Shown here in pieces: positions 10,601-15,448 of a stretch of 15,659 nucleotides of DNA. Source of the stretch: a bacterium (GTDB lineage Bacteria > CG03). The DNA lies in the NCBI GenBank assembly GCA_013791675.1, contig VMTI01000291.1:1-15659 (forward strand). Direction: 5' to 3'. A model generated the notes under the pieces. That model saw nothing but the letters and a program-made list of their open reading frames with translations. It searched no databases and had not been told where the DNA came from. Both the position numbers and the translations under genes were made by a program. The first letter of the stretch is position 1. Every line of letters begins with the position of its first letter.

Positions 10601-11618
10601 TTATTACAGAGGAGTGGCAGCGGTTACTACGATTGCTTCATTACCAGCTATTTTAGATGGTAGCGGTGAATCTGATACATATTCGGGAACATTTACCGTT
10701 CCCGCAGATTTTGTTCGTGACGGAAATTTTGCGTATTATATTGAATATACGGATTATGTCAGCCGTTCTACAAAGACGCTTACGATCAATGTGACGGTAC
10801 TGAACAGTTACACAACCACATGGGTTCAGGCCGATTCTCCCGTTACGCTCCCTGACGGCAATTCCGCGGATGGCGAGACAAGTATTTATCTCGGAGCTGT
10901 TGAGGGTGAGGTACCGACAAGTTTGCAGATAACGCAGACGGTTATTCCTGTGGCGGCGTCAGGTTTTTCCTTCCGCCCGGGCACGGAAGCGGAAAGAGTG
11001 GATATTTCCGTAAACGGCGGGATGCCGGTTATCTGCTGGGACATAATTCCGAAAGACGCTGACGGCTGTGATATGAATGTGAAATTCACGAATCCTGTGC
11101 AGATAACACTGCTTTATTTGGATTCGGATAAAGGTGAGTCGGATACTATTTATTCTGATAGTTCTGTACATTTATCGACCGGAACTGTCGTGGGAGTGAA
11201 GGAGTCGCGTCTGAAAGCGTATTTTCTTGACGAGAGAAATCATGTGTGGCGTTTTATAGGAGGCGATCAGAATCGCGCAAAGAACATTGTCTCGTTTAAG
11301 TTTCCGCATCTTTCAAGGTTTGCTCTTTTCGCTACGGTGGCCGGCGGCATAAGACCCGTTCAGAGGTTCTTAACGGCCAGAACTCCCGTTAATTTTGACG
11401 AGGCAACAAGAGTGATCATATATGACCCAAGAGGAAGGCCAGTCGTCACCTTGACGACAAGCGCCCCGACGACATCTCCCATTGTTTGGTACGGCGCGGA
11501 TTACGAGAGTTCATCTGCCGTTTCCGCGTCTCAGATGGTTGAAAGCGGCGCGTATATATATGAATCTACAGGCGCGGGCGGCGCGAAAGCCACCGGCGTG
11601 ATAATAGTGGTAAAATGA
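1614..11618 (+). CDS. Giant secreted multidomain protein (Fn3 and lamin-tail repeats, T9SS/FlgD-like C-terminus)
   Basis: 3,334 residues. Signal peptide 1-31 (core ILSLLLFSVPVFA, cleavage before V32). A jelly-roll carbohydrate-binding-like module (NPDYETGDITGW) covers about 33-183, with others near 742-898 (NPDFESSPDLKGW) and 1844-2000. About 13 Fn3 domains carry LTWTAPGDDG and PGTTYYFAIK motifs. Four lamin-tail domains (RINEIAP...DWIELYN) start near 1032, 1381, 2129 and 2476. Residues 2950-3243 form further beta-sandwiches. Residues about 3250-3334 (VIIYDPRGRPVVTL, SGAYIYESTG, TGVIIVVK) resemble FlgD-like or type IX sorting domains. It has no catalytic motif that I can see, so it is probably a cell-surface adhesin or structural protein. 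It starts by ATGA overlap with ORF6N-2, has no clear SD, and overlaps the downstream barrel gene by ATGA. Confidence 0.9.
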   Translation: MKNKNLIKNLLKRIGTVPILSLLLFSVPVFAVNMLTNPDYETGDITGWLDYAEDVHAATNTIVHSGSWAGMLTDSAGTYCYAYQVCPATPTFLYDFSGWVYLSSGTSAALRVDWYPSADGSGSSISNVSSTTIILNQWVDLNLTGISAPATAGSCRVKIQLNHIAAAGFLLYFDDIVFEEQGTDTTPPATISNLTALTGESEEGTITLTWTAPGDDGTGTTNATSYEVKYATKYIATDEYSASWVNTYSQTWTPAAFGTTEGASGNRVVSGLIQGVSYWFTIKATDDSSNQASWTSSGTASWVNTLNSTTTYNTAPSSPTNLSLGPEDGALNLLWSVNTETDFKQYKIYFASDTPSPPAPESFTLLASTTSLTYKHTPLTNNVTYHYCLKAEDYSGLFSTYSAIKSDYPRLVAPTAPSNFAGTGQSTTSIKWTWANVSGEEGYILRYSTSATVIAGLSAGTTFWIETGLSINTSNYRIVVATNTAGDSPLTSVATSWTLANPPGTSTFGGVFQSSVTLSWAVNSNPDYTRYGISYSTKSDFSFNVSTPAAFASGLTANPTAVTSLSGDTTYYFHVWAYNGDEIMTVFDSTNTTTATAPPPPSDPTPPAAISNLTALPGATIGTVNLKWTAPGDDGMTGGMARGYLVKWSLNQILDNDDFDAASDYDHGWDPINPGDEEGETGNRVVSGLSPGTTYYFAIRAYDDGIPGDPGWEGNPWGVIWPGDEYSENRNRAIAKSAFPFMKFINPDFESSPDLKGWTKEGTALTYITIVNDPDPAKTGDSACKINDPTGTIDNRGIHSSTSPVVAGNWHTVGASFYIDNNGSGVPTDTTIRIQARWSDGTIYSSTHTIGAFNEWRTALVSTTVPAGCNSVIMAIHVGEGGAADNNDVYIDDVFSITDTTPPSAITNLAASTGVNPGEITLQWTSPGDDGTLVDNINPWAKYVLRYATYSVSGSTWTWWVDNETNEYFQEWAVAPVGTNEEETLNLSPGATYYFILRTADAWNNYSDFDEVSVVGPQANAKAMENTDAFRIGSSIRINEVAPSETSTSDPEYDWIEFYNASTYTVNMTNWEVFEVYVGTISPIKTFGTFSLPSGEYLILHFNSGVTGGTDNTSPQLAENGDTYYDFYAVDSGLTDSDNGILLQTPAGTLIDAMFYTDASGGVTGSTNFRLGFNFARISSQWVGPEADGDNDEYIERLYTVSSKFVAKGRSMARGPLSIDGTNPSKAEWQMHASPTPGAPTAGYANREPDSDIPETIADMTAVPGDNRGTVKLTWTAPGEDKGANQAELYIVRYADYPLNEDNFDDAENEFGDGSFMYVYQAGLTEWRTWNPAVRNNPENYALGSLSPGTTYYIAIKTEDEQPNRSEISNVVSVYASNNVGSNVRINEIAPAETANDWIELYNTTDAAIDLSGWTLCRNIEGTDISGEITAGTDYSVIKTFPAGFSLPAKSYLVVNLGYATPPADEVSGDTNDNGYYDFYTTGGLVDTDGLIFIRGKGGTFVDAMVYADGVGSEPAWTNLWLWLNGHHQWAPAAASQASAANWAGGGAGFSLDRSSTSVDTDDTVSARDDWNLWSAPTKGVVNELDIIPPAAITNLAAVSGDDAGKIDLSWTATGDDGLDKNNGDGRYRLRYATYCVTSSTSAWWDNNSANEEVLLNPADVGVTENKTLFNLVPGATYYFAIKAYDSSYNPSEIDVLARSSNTATMQAHTIATASDIIPPAAISDLTALTGGALGTIRLVWTAPGDDGTIKNATGYLVKYSQSQISEANFDDATTYDHDWTPLNPGEEEGATGNRVVSGLMPGDTYYFAIKGYDNNVPVPNEGIWPDGQYLGNKNKTVAKDFGNLLKLPNSGFESSPSLLGWTRNSSYITTSANYAMEGILSCKINDPTGTASSRELISSYARVVPGTTYNAGAYFLVEQKAGNVSNTLIDMEIKWYDNSLSEISALTSSGNTLSSFDAWQMLYMEATAPAGAVKAQFFIRCSENVNNNNDIYIDSVISEPDVTAPNAITNLTAYTGMAAGQIILTWTTPGDDGTVGDNQTGSKYEIMYATYPAENSADVWYWRASKRRYAPVSPQGTLDGYALTLSPGATYYFGIKTSDVSGNISEMDDKASSAATQAHSYACPGEVTKHIVINDVSAKDDWVELYNPLSSTQNIKGWSIWSMWFGKELITFGDWNFPPKSYLVLDFSKNTLTAIPFETDAGYYMAYSNADGISSTNEEGIVLYSDVTLNTASIVDAVCFSDFEFYYAMPYREQKVGGGTFAYGSYPVAGFDELIDAGHWPGSVEGTDDEIRQTLVLGRHLRKYTYFNPYLAEYKDSEYSGRSIARDENSTDIISDKSEWGVTTSLTKGLQNNPLDKEEPAKITTLAVVPGENSGTIRLTWIATGDDGTTGTASGYVIRYAKQSINTSNFENLSVASNWANAIVWYPKTAGQEESCLVAGLESNTTYYFSIVAEDERGNRSLPSNSPGARSGNIVGSFVRINEIASQERDGNDWIEIYNAHSQPVNISGWNLYQRSLDCTGDSTWYFEDGSYVLRTGDKHYTEEVLYSFNETLTLAPGDYVIVEFMKSGIDSVETNSDGTKTNYRYAFNQAKYESQVYDSQNLVMIRDNSDILIDCVMYSDRSSYFYEFLWRPLLTGVAYYGQWSPQMAEGNENYDNQYMAYFNAVGSGYSVNRDDYSNDTDGTGIPKDTNETGYSKDDWMVTGHTKGYKNDWTPPGPVTELYVVETSTEGVVQLTWTAPGDDGTNNNNTGGYYEGRYSTVSANITDYTNETWWDAVLPTGRFIVSNPGNIGTQETVVITGLYPGLEYYFCMKVYDDVYHVSAISTYTAILLNDSAPPKLVRAVPSWVRQSVSTSPIVDIVTIYWQAGPLDVAYYVVQRRDANDPDLDANYSGFSSTISAMTAYMTDTVQSTTTVYVYRVGAIDYRGQSSTKTAAGQTYNWLKITVYNDYAFPTITPAVLPNAVYMKGNNFKFTFSLNDSEGHIGGLTAVTPKISYYRGVAAVTTIASLPAILDGSGESDTYSGTFTVPADFVRDGNFAYYIEYTDYVSRSTKTLTINVTVLNSYTTTWVQADSPVTLPDGNSADGETSIYLGAVEGEVPTSLQITQTVIPVAASGFSFRPGTEAERVDISVNGGMPVICWDIIPKDADGCDMNVKFTNPVQITLLYLDSDKGESDTIYSDSSVHLSTGTVVGVKESRLKAYFLDERNHVWRFIGGDQNRAKNIVSFKFPHLSRFALFATVAGGIRPVQRFLTARTPVNFDEATRVIIYDPRGRPVVTLTTSAPTTSPIVWYGADYESSSAVSASQMVESGAYIYESTGAGGAKATGVIIVVK
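3418..6758 (+). repeat. Higher-order coding repeat, unit 1 (seven-domain block)
   Basis: Domain order is Fn3, jelly-roll, Fn3, lamin-tail, Fn3, lamin-tail, Fn3, the same as 6759-10100. The first Fn3 of each block shares TPPAAISNLTAL/IPPAAISDLTAL, WTAPGDDG, GYLVKW/GYLVKY, TGNRVVSGL and TYYFAI, and the jelly-rolls share FESSP, GWT and CKINDPTGT. Boundaries are approximate. Confidence 0.8.
6759..10100 (+). repeat. Higher-order coding repeat, unit 2 (seven-domain block)
   Basis: Second copy of the block, about the same length (about 3.34 kb). Conserved landmarks appear in the same order: GRSIARD against GRSMARG at the end of the third/first lamin-tail domain, and KDDWMVTGHTKG against RDDWNLWSAPTKG at the end of the fourth/second. 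The copies are clearly diverged, so the duplication is old. Confidence 0.8.
7515..7534 (+). repeat. 20-bp perfect palindrome in the third jelly-roll module
   Basis: acagctcccgcgggagctgt equals its own reverse complement. It encodes TAPAGAV. The matching place in the first jelly-roll module also holds a 6-bp hairpin (gccagc-tacg-gctggc, about 2059-2074). Confidence 0.8.
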
Positions 11619-12715
11619 CAATGAAAAATAAAAAAATAAAGATGATAGCGGCGGCGGGGCGATTCGGTACGATACCCTTACGGGCAGTGCGCAGCCTACC
11701 CCTTGCGGTACAGGTAAATCGCACCGCTACTTTATTTATTATTTTTAATTGCCTATTTTTAATGCCGACAGTGACGGAAGCCGCTTTTTTTGACACGGGG
11801 ATGTCGGCGCGCGGGGCGGCCATGGGTGGGGCGTATTCCACAATGAATGGAAGTTCCGAACTTATATTTTATAATCCCGCGGGTTTGAAGAATATAAGCA
11901 ACCCCGAGTTCGCGCTGTATTATCATAAGCCTTTTTCGGGGCTTCTCAATGTGGATTTTAACACGACGGCGCTGTCTTTCGCGATTCCTGTTTATACGAA
12001 AGGCGTTTTCGGCCTGGGCTACACGCAGTTTTCGGCCGGCGACAGTAAAGATAGAATGTATCAGGAAACTTCTGTATCGGCCGCGCTTTCATATATGGTG
12101 TCGGAGCGTTTTCAGGCGGGTTTTACGCTCAAACAGCTTTCTCACGAATATTTCCCCGACGCCAGAACGATGAGTCTTCCCGATGTGACATGGGATTCCG
12201 TATGGGATGGCTCGGCGCTCACAGCGGATATAGGAATGAGGGCAGTTCTTTCGCGGACGCTTAACGCCGCACTTACTTATCAAAATATAATTCCGGCGGA
12301 TATAGGGATTTACGATAAGGACGAGGTGCCGTCCATTCTCCGGGTCGCGGGGGATTTTACAAACGGCAAATTTACGCTCGCTGTTTCACGCAATATTAGA
12401 GCCCAGGATTGGGGCGATAAAACCACCACCTGTGTCGGAAGTGAATGGAGAATGTCGGATAAACTGGAATTGAGAACCGGCTATAATAATGACGAAGTGG
12501 CTTTCGGTTTCGGGTTGAATATGAAAGTGTTTGGTGAGGATTTGCTCACGTTTAATTATGCTTACTGCGTGCCGTCGGGAATCAGTTCCGTTGTTTCCCA
12601 CCGTATTGAAATGAGGCTCCGGCGCGGTGAGAAAAAAGAAACGCCCAAGCCCGAAAAAGCGGAGAAAAAGGAAATTCTTTGGGAAGACAGCGGTGAAGAG
12701 ATAGAATTGAAGTAG
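11615..12715 (+). CDS. PorV/UPF0164-like outer-membrane beta-barrel protein
   Basis: 366 residues. After a signal peptide (hydrophobic core TLFIIFNCLFLM, residues 39-50; cleavage near TVTEA-A, residues 52-57) comes the family hallmark FDTGMSARGAAMGGAYS...ELIFYNPAGL (about 59-90), then alternating beta-strands to about 335, and a charged tail (KKETPKPEKAEKKEILWEDSGEE). This pattern is that of FadL-related PorV/PorQ and UPF0164 barrels; PorV is the outer-membrane shuttle of type IX secretion. The neighbouring giant protein with a sorting-like C-terminus fits a cargo/partner relation, which is inference. The n-region is unusually long (about 37 residues) and includes a probable inserted repeat at 11672-11721. 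The ATG at 11615 overlaps the previous TGA; the ATG at 11621 (MKNKKIK) is an equally good start. The stop TAG lies within the palindromic repeat that follows. Confidence 0.82.
   Translation: MTMKNKKIKMIAAAGRFGTIPLRAVRSLPLAVQVNRTATLFIIFNCLFLMPTVTEAAFFDTGMSARGAAMGGAYSTMNGSSELIFYNPAGLKNISNPEFALYYHKPFSGLLNVDFNTTALSFAIPVYTKGVFGLGYTQFSAGDSKDRMYQETSVSAALSYMVSERFQAGFTLKQLSHEYFPDARTMSLPDVTWDSVWDGSALTADIGMRAVLSRTLNAALTYQNIIPADIGIYDKDEVPSILRVAGDFTNGKFTLAVSRNIRAQDWGDKTTTCVGSEWRMSDKLELRTGYNNDEVAFGFGLNMKVFGEDLLTFNYAYCVPSGISSVVSHRIEMRLRRGEKKETPKPEKAEKKEILWEDSGEEIELK
11672..11721 (+). repeat. Dispersed repeat fragment within a signal-peptide n-region
   Basis: The first 15 nt (atacccttacgggca, 11672-11686) and a second part (caggtaaat, 11711-11719) recur at 14791-14814, where the intervening 24 nt are missing. 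Here it encodes IPLRAVRSLPLAVQVN in the middle of the signal-peptide n-region. Confidence 0.5.
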
Positions 12716-12775
12716 GGGCAGTAGGGGCAGAGTTTACTCTGCCCGAAGAAAGGGCAAAGCAAGCTTTGCCCCTAC
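12712..12775 (+). repeat. Palindromic dispersed repeat (two hairpins with shared outer stem)
   Basis: A 9-nt unit gtaggggca is repeated in tandem at 12712-12720 and 12721-12729. Hairpin 1 is gggcagag/ctctgccc (12725-12744, loop ttta). Hairpin 2 is gggcaaag/ctttgccc (12752-12771, loop caag). The outer arms gtaggggca (12721-12729) and tgcccctac (12767-12775) also pair, so it can fold either as two hairpins or as one long one. It supplies the TAG stop of the barrel gene. No T-run follows, so it is not a standard intrinsic terminator, though it could attenuate transcription or stabilise mRNA ends. It resembles non-autonomous palindromic repeats. Confidence 0.8.
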
Positions 12776-12792
12776 AAGAGTATGAATAATGC

Positions 12793-12798
12793 GGGGAG
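12793..12798 (+). promoter_or_regulatory. Strong ribosome binding site
   Basis: GGGGAG six bases before the ATG at 12805. It is one of the clearest SD sites in the window, and it precedes a gene with a real intergenic gap instead of an ATGA overlap. Confidence 0.7.
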
Positions 12799-12804
12799 AA
12801 AAAA

Positions 12805-13965
12805 ATGAAAAGATTTTCAAAATTGTTTTTGGCTTTATTGTTTGTTTTGACAAGCGCGCCGAAAGCTCACGCTATTATGGGCGTCACCGAGGTAAGCATA
12901 AATGGCAAAGAGGCAACGGTAGTTCTGGACGGCTATCTGAAAATATCGGGCATAGACGTGCTGAAAAGAGCGGACAGAATAAAGATTAAGCTCCCAATAT
13001 ACGTCTCCAAAAATGGCAAGATATTTCCGCAGGTGAATATTACGGAAGCCGCTCTTGAAACCCGTATTATATCCGCCATAAAGATGGGGAAACCCGAGGG
13101 CGGAGCATCAAGCCGGCTGTCTTATAAAGTGTCAAAGATGTCTCTTTATGAACCCAAGGGTCAAAGATCTTCAATGAAAGCTTTTTCGGCCGTGACATTC
13201 AATAATGAGATTGAGGTGGAATGTAAAGTGATGACCGGTGCAAAAGGCCCGTGGGTTTCATGGCCGTCCACAAAATCCGGAAGCAAATGGGTCAAACAGG
13301 TTGATATTATCAAACCCGAAATAAAAAAGAAGATTGAAAAAAGCGTTCTTGAAAAATATGAAAAAGAAACTTCATACTCGGCCGAAATAGTGCCGGGCGG
13401 CCAATCGCTTCCGCTTACGGTGACGGAAGTGGAGGTGACGCCGGTACAAGGCGCAGGCACGACAAAGGCTGTGGCGTCCATCGTTCTTAATAACGCCATA
13501 AAAATATCGGAAATCAAAGTGAAAGAAATCGCCGGCAAGACCAAGCTTGATTTCCCCGCGTATGTCAATAAGAGGGGCAAAGTGTATCCGCAGATTAAAA
13601 TTCTTGACCCGGCTTTTGAAAAAGATGTTATTGACGCGATTAACAAAAAAGAACCGTCGGCGAAAACTTCAAGCCAGATATCGTATAAGGTGTCAAAATA
13701 TTCGCCTTTTACGCGCGGCGGCAGCAAGCTCAAGGTTTTTTGCGCGATGACATTCAATAACAAAATTGAAATTGAATGCAAAATAATGGAAGGCAAATGG
13801 GGCGGATGGGTTTCATGGCCGGCTCGCGCTCCCGCGGGCGGCGGCACATGGATAAATCAGGTGGAGATCAAAGACAAAAAACTAAAAGAGGTTGTAGAGC
13901 AATCTCTCACAAAAAGATATGAATCGGAATCAGGTTCGTCAACTGAATCAGAGGATGCGTATTGA
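12805..13965 (+). CDS. Exported protein with four SpoVG-like modules
   Basis: 386 residues with a clear signal peptide (MKRFSKLFLALLFVLTSAPKAHA, cleavage after A23). The mature part is a two-fold repeat of two related modules: A about 24-97, B about 106-189, C about 203-278, D about 293-374. B and D share SYKVSK, VTFNNEIEVECKVM/MTFNNKIEIECKIM, a GPWVSWP/GGWVSWP loop and W(V/I)(K/N)QV(D/E)I before a C-terminal helix. A and C share VTEV, (K/N)GK(I/V)(F/Y)PQ and a C-terminal helix. This layout (VTEV strand, hairpin, G-x-x-V-x-x-P loop, I-x-P/DP, helix ending KRY) matches SpoVG, a roughly 95-residue nucleic-acid-binding regulator that is normally cytoplasmic. An exported four-module form is unusual. 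Residues 375-386 are an acidic Ser/Glu tail. Function unknown. Confidence 0.7.
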   Translation: MKRFSKLFLALLFVLTSAPKAHAIMGVTEVSINGKEATVVLDGYLKISGIDVLKRADRIKIKLPIYVSKNGKIFPQVNITEAALETRIISAIKMGKPEGGASSRLSYKVSKMSLYEPKGQRSSMKAFSAVTFNNEIEVECKVMTGAKGPWVSWPSTKSGSKWVKQVDIIKPEIKKKIEKSVLEKYEKETSYSAEIVPGGQSLPLTVTEVEVTPVQGAGTTKAVASIVLNNAIKISEIKVKEIAGKTKLDFPAYVNKRGKVYPQIKILDPAFEKDVIDAINKKEPSAKTSSQISYKVSKYSPFTRGGSKLKVFCAMTFNNKIEIECKIMEGKWGGWVSWPARAPAGGGTWINQVEIKDKKLKEVVEQSLTKRYESESGSSTESEDAY

Positions 13966-13997
13966 GGAGGGAGGCGCCTTGCGTAAAACGGAGAATA

Positions 13998-14006
13998 ATG
14001 AAATAA
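13998..14006 (+). other. Two-codon mini-ORF (ATG AAA TAA) before the 7-TM gene
   Basis: GGAG at 13990-13993 is four bases before this ATG but fourteen before the gene's ATG at 14008, so ribosomes may initiate here, stop at 14006 and restart two bases later. It could equally be a chance ATG. Confidence 0.3.
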
Positions 14007-14007
14007 G

Positions 14008-14784
14008 ATGCTGATAATTCTAAACTTAGCGCTTCCGGTTATAGCGGGGCTTGTTTATTTTGCCATGGCCTATGAAATAAAAAAGACCACCCGCAGCCGC
14101 ACGCTTATTATGGGCGAGCTTACCATTAAAGGCACCTTTTACGCTTATGTGGCGATGGGTTTGTGGCTTATGACGCGGCCTCTTCAGAATATTATAGGCC
14201 CGTATCCGGCGCCGCTTATCGTTAATTGCGTGAGGCAGTTCCTTATGATAGCCGTGTTCGCGCCGTCGCTGCTGGTGGCCATTTTCAACTGGACGTCGGC
14301 AGATAAGAAAGTGCCGAAAACTGTGCAGGCCGCCGTTTTTACCGTGGCCGCTTTTATGGGAATAATATTTGTGCTTATAAACATTACCGCGGTGGACGGT
14401 TCAAAAATAATCGCGCAGAATTCCTTTATCACTCTTTATGACGCACAGTGGTTTACAGGCACCGCGCCGCGCCTTGAACTTGTGCTTATACATCTTCTTG
14501 TCCAGGGGATATCTCCCGTGGGATTCTGTTTTTTTGCCGCTGGAATCGTCAGGCACAAGAGGCACGATTATCCGCAGGATTCAATTTACAACATGATGAC
14601 TAAAAAATGGTATTTTTTGGAAGTCTCGCTTATAATATTCGCGTGCTCAATGCTGGCCGCCGGCATTGCGGCGCTGCTTACGGGATACGGCACATATCTT
14701 TGGGTTATTTATTTCGCCGGAGCGCTGGTAGCGGGTTTTTTTGATATGAAAGGCATCAAACTGCCGCCGAGGATTGAAAAATGA
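14008..14784 (+). CDS. Seven-helix membrane protein of unknown function
   Basis: 258 residues with about seven hydrophobic segments: near 2-22, 43-57, 74-94, 106-127, 157-182, 205-227 and 230-247. Basic residues between them (KKTTRSR, RHKRHDYPQDS) define loops. The layout resembles the seven-helix sensor part found in front of kinases or diguanylate cyclases, but no signalling output domain follows and the chain ends with KGIKLPPRIEK. I do not recognise the family. Its stop overlaps the MNT antitoxin start (ATGA, 14781-14784). Its codons and GC content look like those of the barrel and SpoVG-like genes before it, not the AT-rich toxin-antitoxin genes after it. Transport and sensing are both possible. 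Confidence 0.7.
   Translation: MLIILNLALPVIAGLVYFAMAYEIKKTTRSRTLIMGELTIKGTFYAYVAMGLWLMTRPLQNIIGPYPAPLIVNCVRQFLMIAVFAPSLLVAIFNWTSADKKVPKTVQAAVFTVAAFMGIIFVLINITAVDGSKIIAQNSFITLYDAQWFTGTAPRLELVLIHLLVQGISPVGFCFFAAGIVRHKRHDYPQDSIYNMMTKKWYFLEVSLIIFACSMLAAGIAALLTGYGTYLWVIYFAGALVAGFFDMKGIKLPPRIEK
14768..14773 (+). promoter_or_regulatory. Ribosome binding site of the MNT gene
   Basis: CGAGGA seven bases before the ATG at 14781, inside the end of the 7-TM gene. It supports the long N-terminus of the MNT protein. Confidence 0.5.
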
Positions 14785-15113
14785 AAGATAATACCCTTAC
14801 GGGCACAGGCAAATTTCTTATCGGCGGATTAAATCTCAATGCGGATAAAGCTAAAAAAATGCAGGAATTTTGCCGTCAAAATGATATCAGGAAGATTTCT
14901 GTCTTTGGTTCCCGTGCCAGAGGAGATTATAAGCGTGACAGCGATATTGATTTTCTTGTCAAATTTAAAAAAACGAAAGGCCTTTTGGAGCTGCTTTCTA
15001 TGGAGTTTGAACTTGAGAATATATTCGGGAAAAAAGTGGAAATTATTACTGAGGGCAGCGTGCCTGTTTTTTTAAAAAACGCGATTATGGAAGAGGCCGT
15101 ACCGATTTTATGA
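14781..15113 (+). CDS. mntA: MNT-domain nucleotidyltransferase antitoxin (MntA type)
   Basis: 110 residues of the minimal nucleotidyltransferase family. The catalytic signature is complete: GSRARG (G43-S44) followed ten residues later by DSDIDFLV, giving the metal-binding pair D55/D57. The third acidic position is probably E87 in KKVEII, where Asp is common. In characterised MntA-HepT pairs this enzyme adds AMP to a tyrosine of HepT and silences it. It overlaps HepT by ATGA (15110-15113). Residues 1-20 (MKDNTLTGTGKFLIGGLNLN) precede the usual domain start and derive partly from the dispersed repeat at 14791-14814, so they look like an acquired leader. The downstream EFCRQNDIRKISVFGS is the standard beginning of the domain. 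Confidence 0.87.
   Translation: MKDNTLTGTGKFLIGGLNLNADKAKKMQEFCRQNDIRKISVFGSRARGDYKRDSDIDFLVKFKKTKGLLELLSMEFELENIFGKKVEIITEGSVPVFLKNAIMEEAVPIL
14791..14814 (+). repeat. Dispersed repeat fragment at the start of the MNT gene
   Basis: atacccttacgggca (14791-14805) followed directly by caggcaaat matches 11672-11719 with 24 nt missing. It is read in another frame here (TLTGTGK) than in the barrel gene (IPLRA). Confidence 0.5.
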
Positions 15114-15448
15114 AAGACGATAAATTTTTTATACGAAGCGTATTGGAAAATTTAGATAAAATCCAAAAATTTATAGAAGGTTTTAGTTATGCGGAATTTA
15201 AAAAAGATAATAAGACACAATATGCCGTATTTAAAGCGTTTGAAAATATTGGAGAAGCCGTTAAAAATATATCCGCGAATTTGCGTCAAAGGTACAAAAA
15301 AGTTCCATGGAAAGAGGTCGCCGGATTGAGGGATAAACTGATTCACGGTTATTTTGGCATAGAAGATAAAATTATATGGAAGGCGGCTAAAAAAGAGGCG
15401 GTTGTTTTGAAAAAATTATTTTTGGAGATAAAAAAAGAAGAAAAATGA
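15110..15448 (+). CDS. hepT: HepT-family (DUF86) RNase toxin
   Basis: 112 residues, the normal HepT length; all-helical HEPN fold. The catalytic RNase motif R-x4-H is visible as R74-DKLI-H79, followed by GY81. The tyrosine corresponds to the position modified by MntA in characterised systems, so this toxin should be controllable by the neighbouring nucleotidyltransferase. Other conserved parts are NLDKIQKFIEG, the AFENIGEAVKNIS helix and VPWKEVAGLRDKLIHGYF. Its ATG overlaps the antitoxin stop and its own TGA (15446-15448) overlaps the ATG of the next secreted-protein gene. The gene looks intact. Confidence 0.9.
   Translation: MKDDKFFIRSVLENLDKIQKFIEGFSYAEFKKDNKTQYAVFKAFENIGEAVKNISANLRQRYKKVPWKEVAGLRDKLIHGYFGIEDKIIWKAAKKEAVVLKKLFLEIKKEEK

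Noticed and set aside
1614..11618. Repeats in the giant gene as a CRISPR or noncoding satellite
   Set aside because: The repeats are diverged protein-domain repeats in one continuous reading frame, with no regular short repeat/spacer pattern.
12725..12775. Intrinsic transcription terminator
   Set aside because: The hairpins are strong but no T-run follows on either side in the right orientation; a palindromic repeat is the better description.
13161..13847. 228-residue open frame on the minus strand
   Set aside because: It lies wholly opposite the SpoVG-like gene, has no recognisable domain or ribosome binding site, and is explained by codon bias of the + strand gene.
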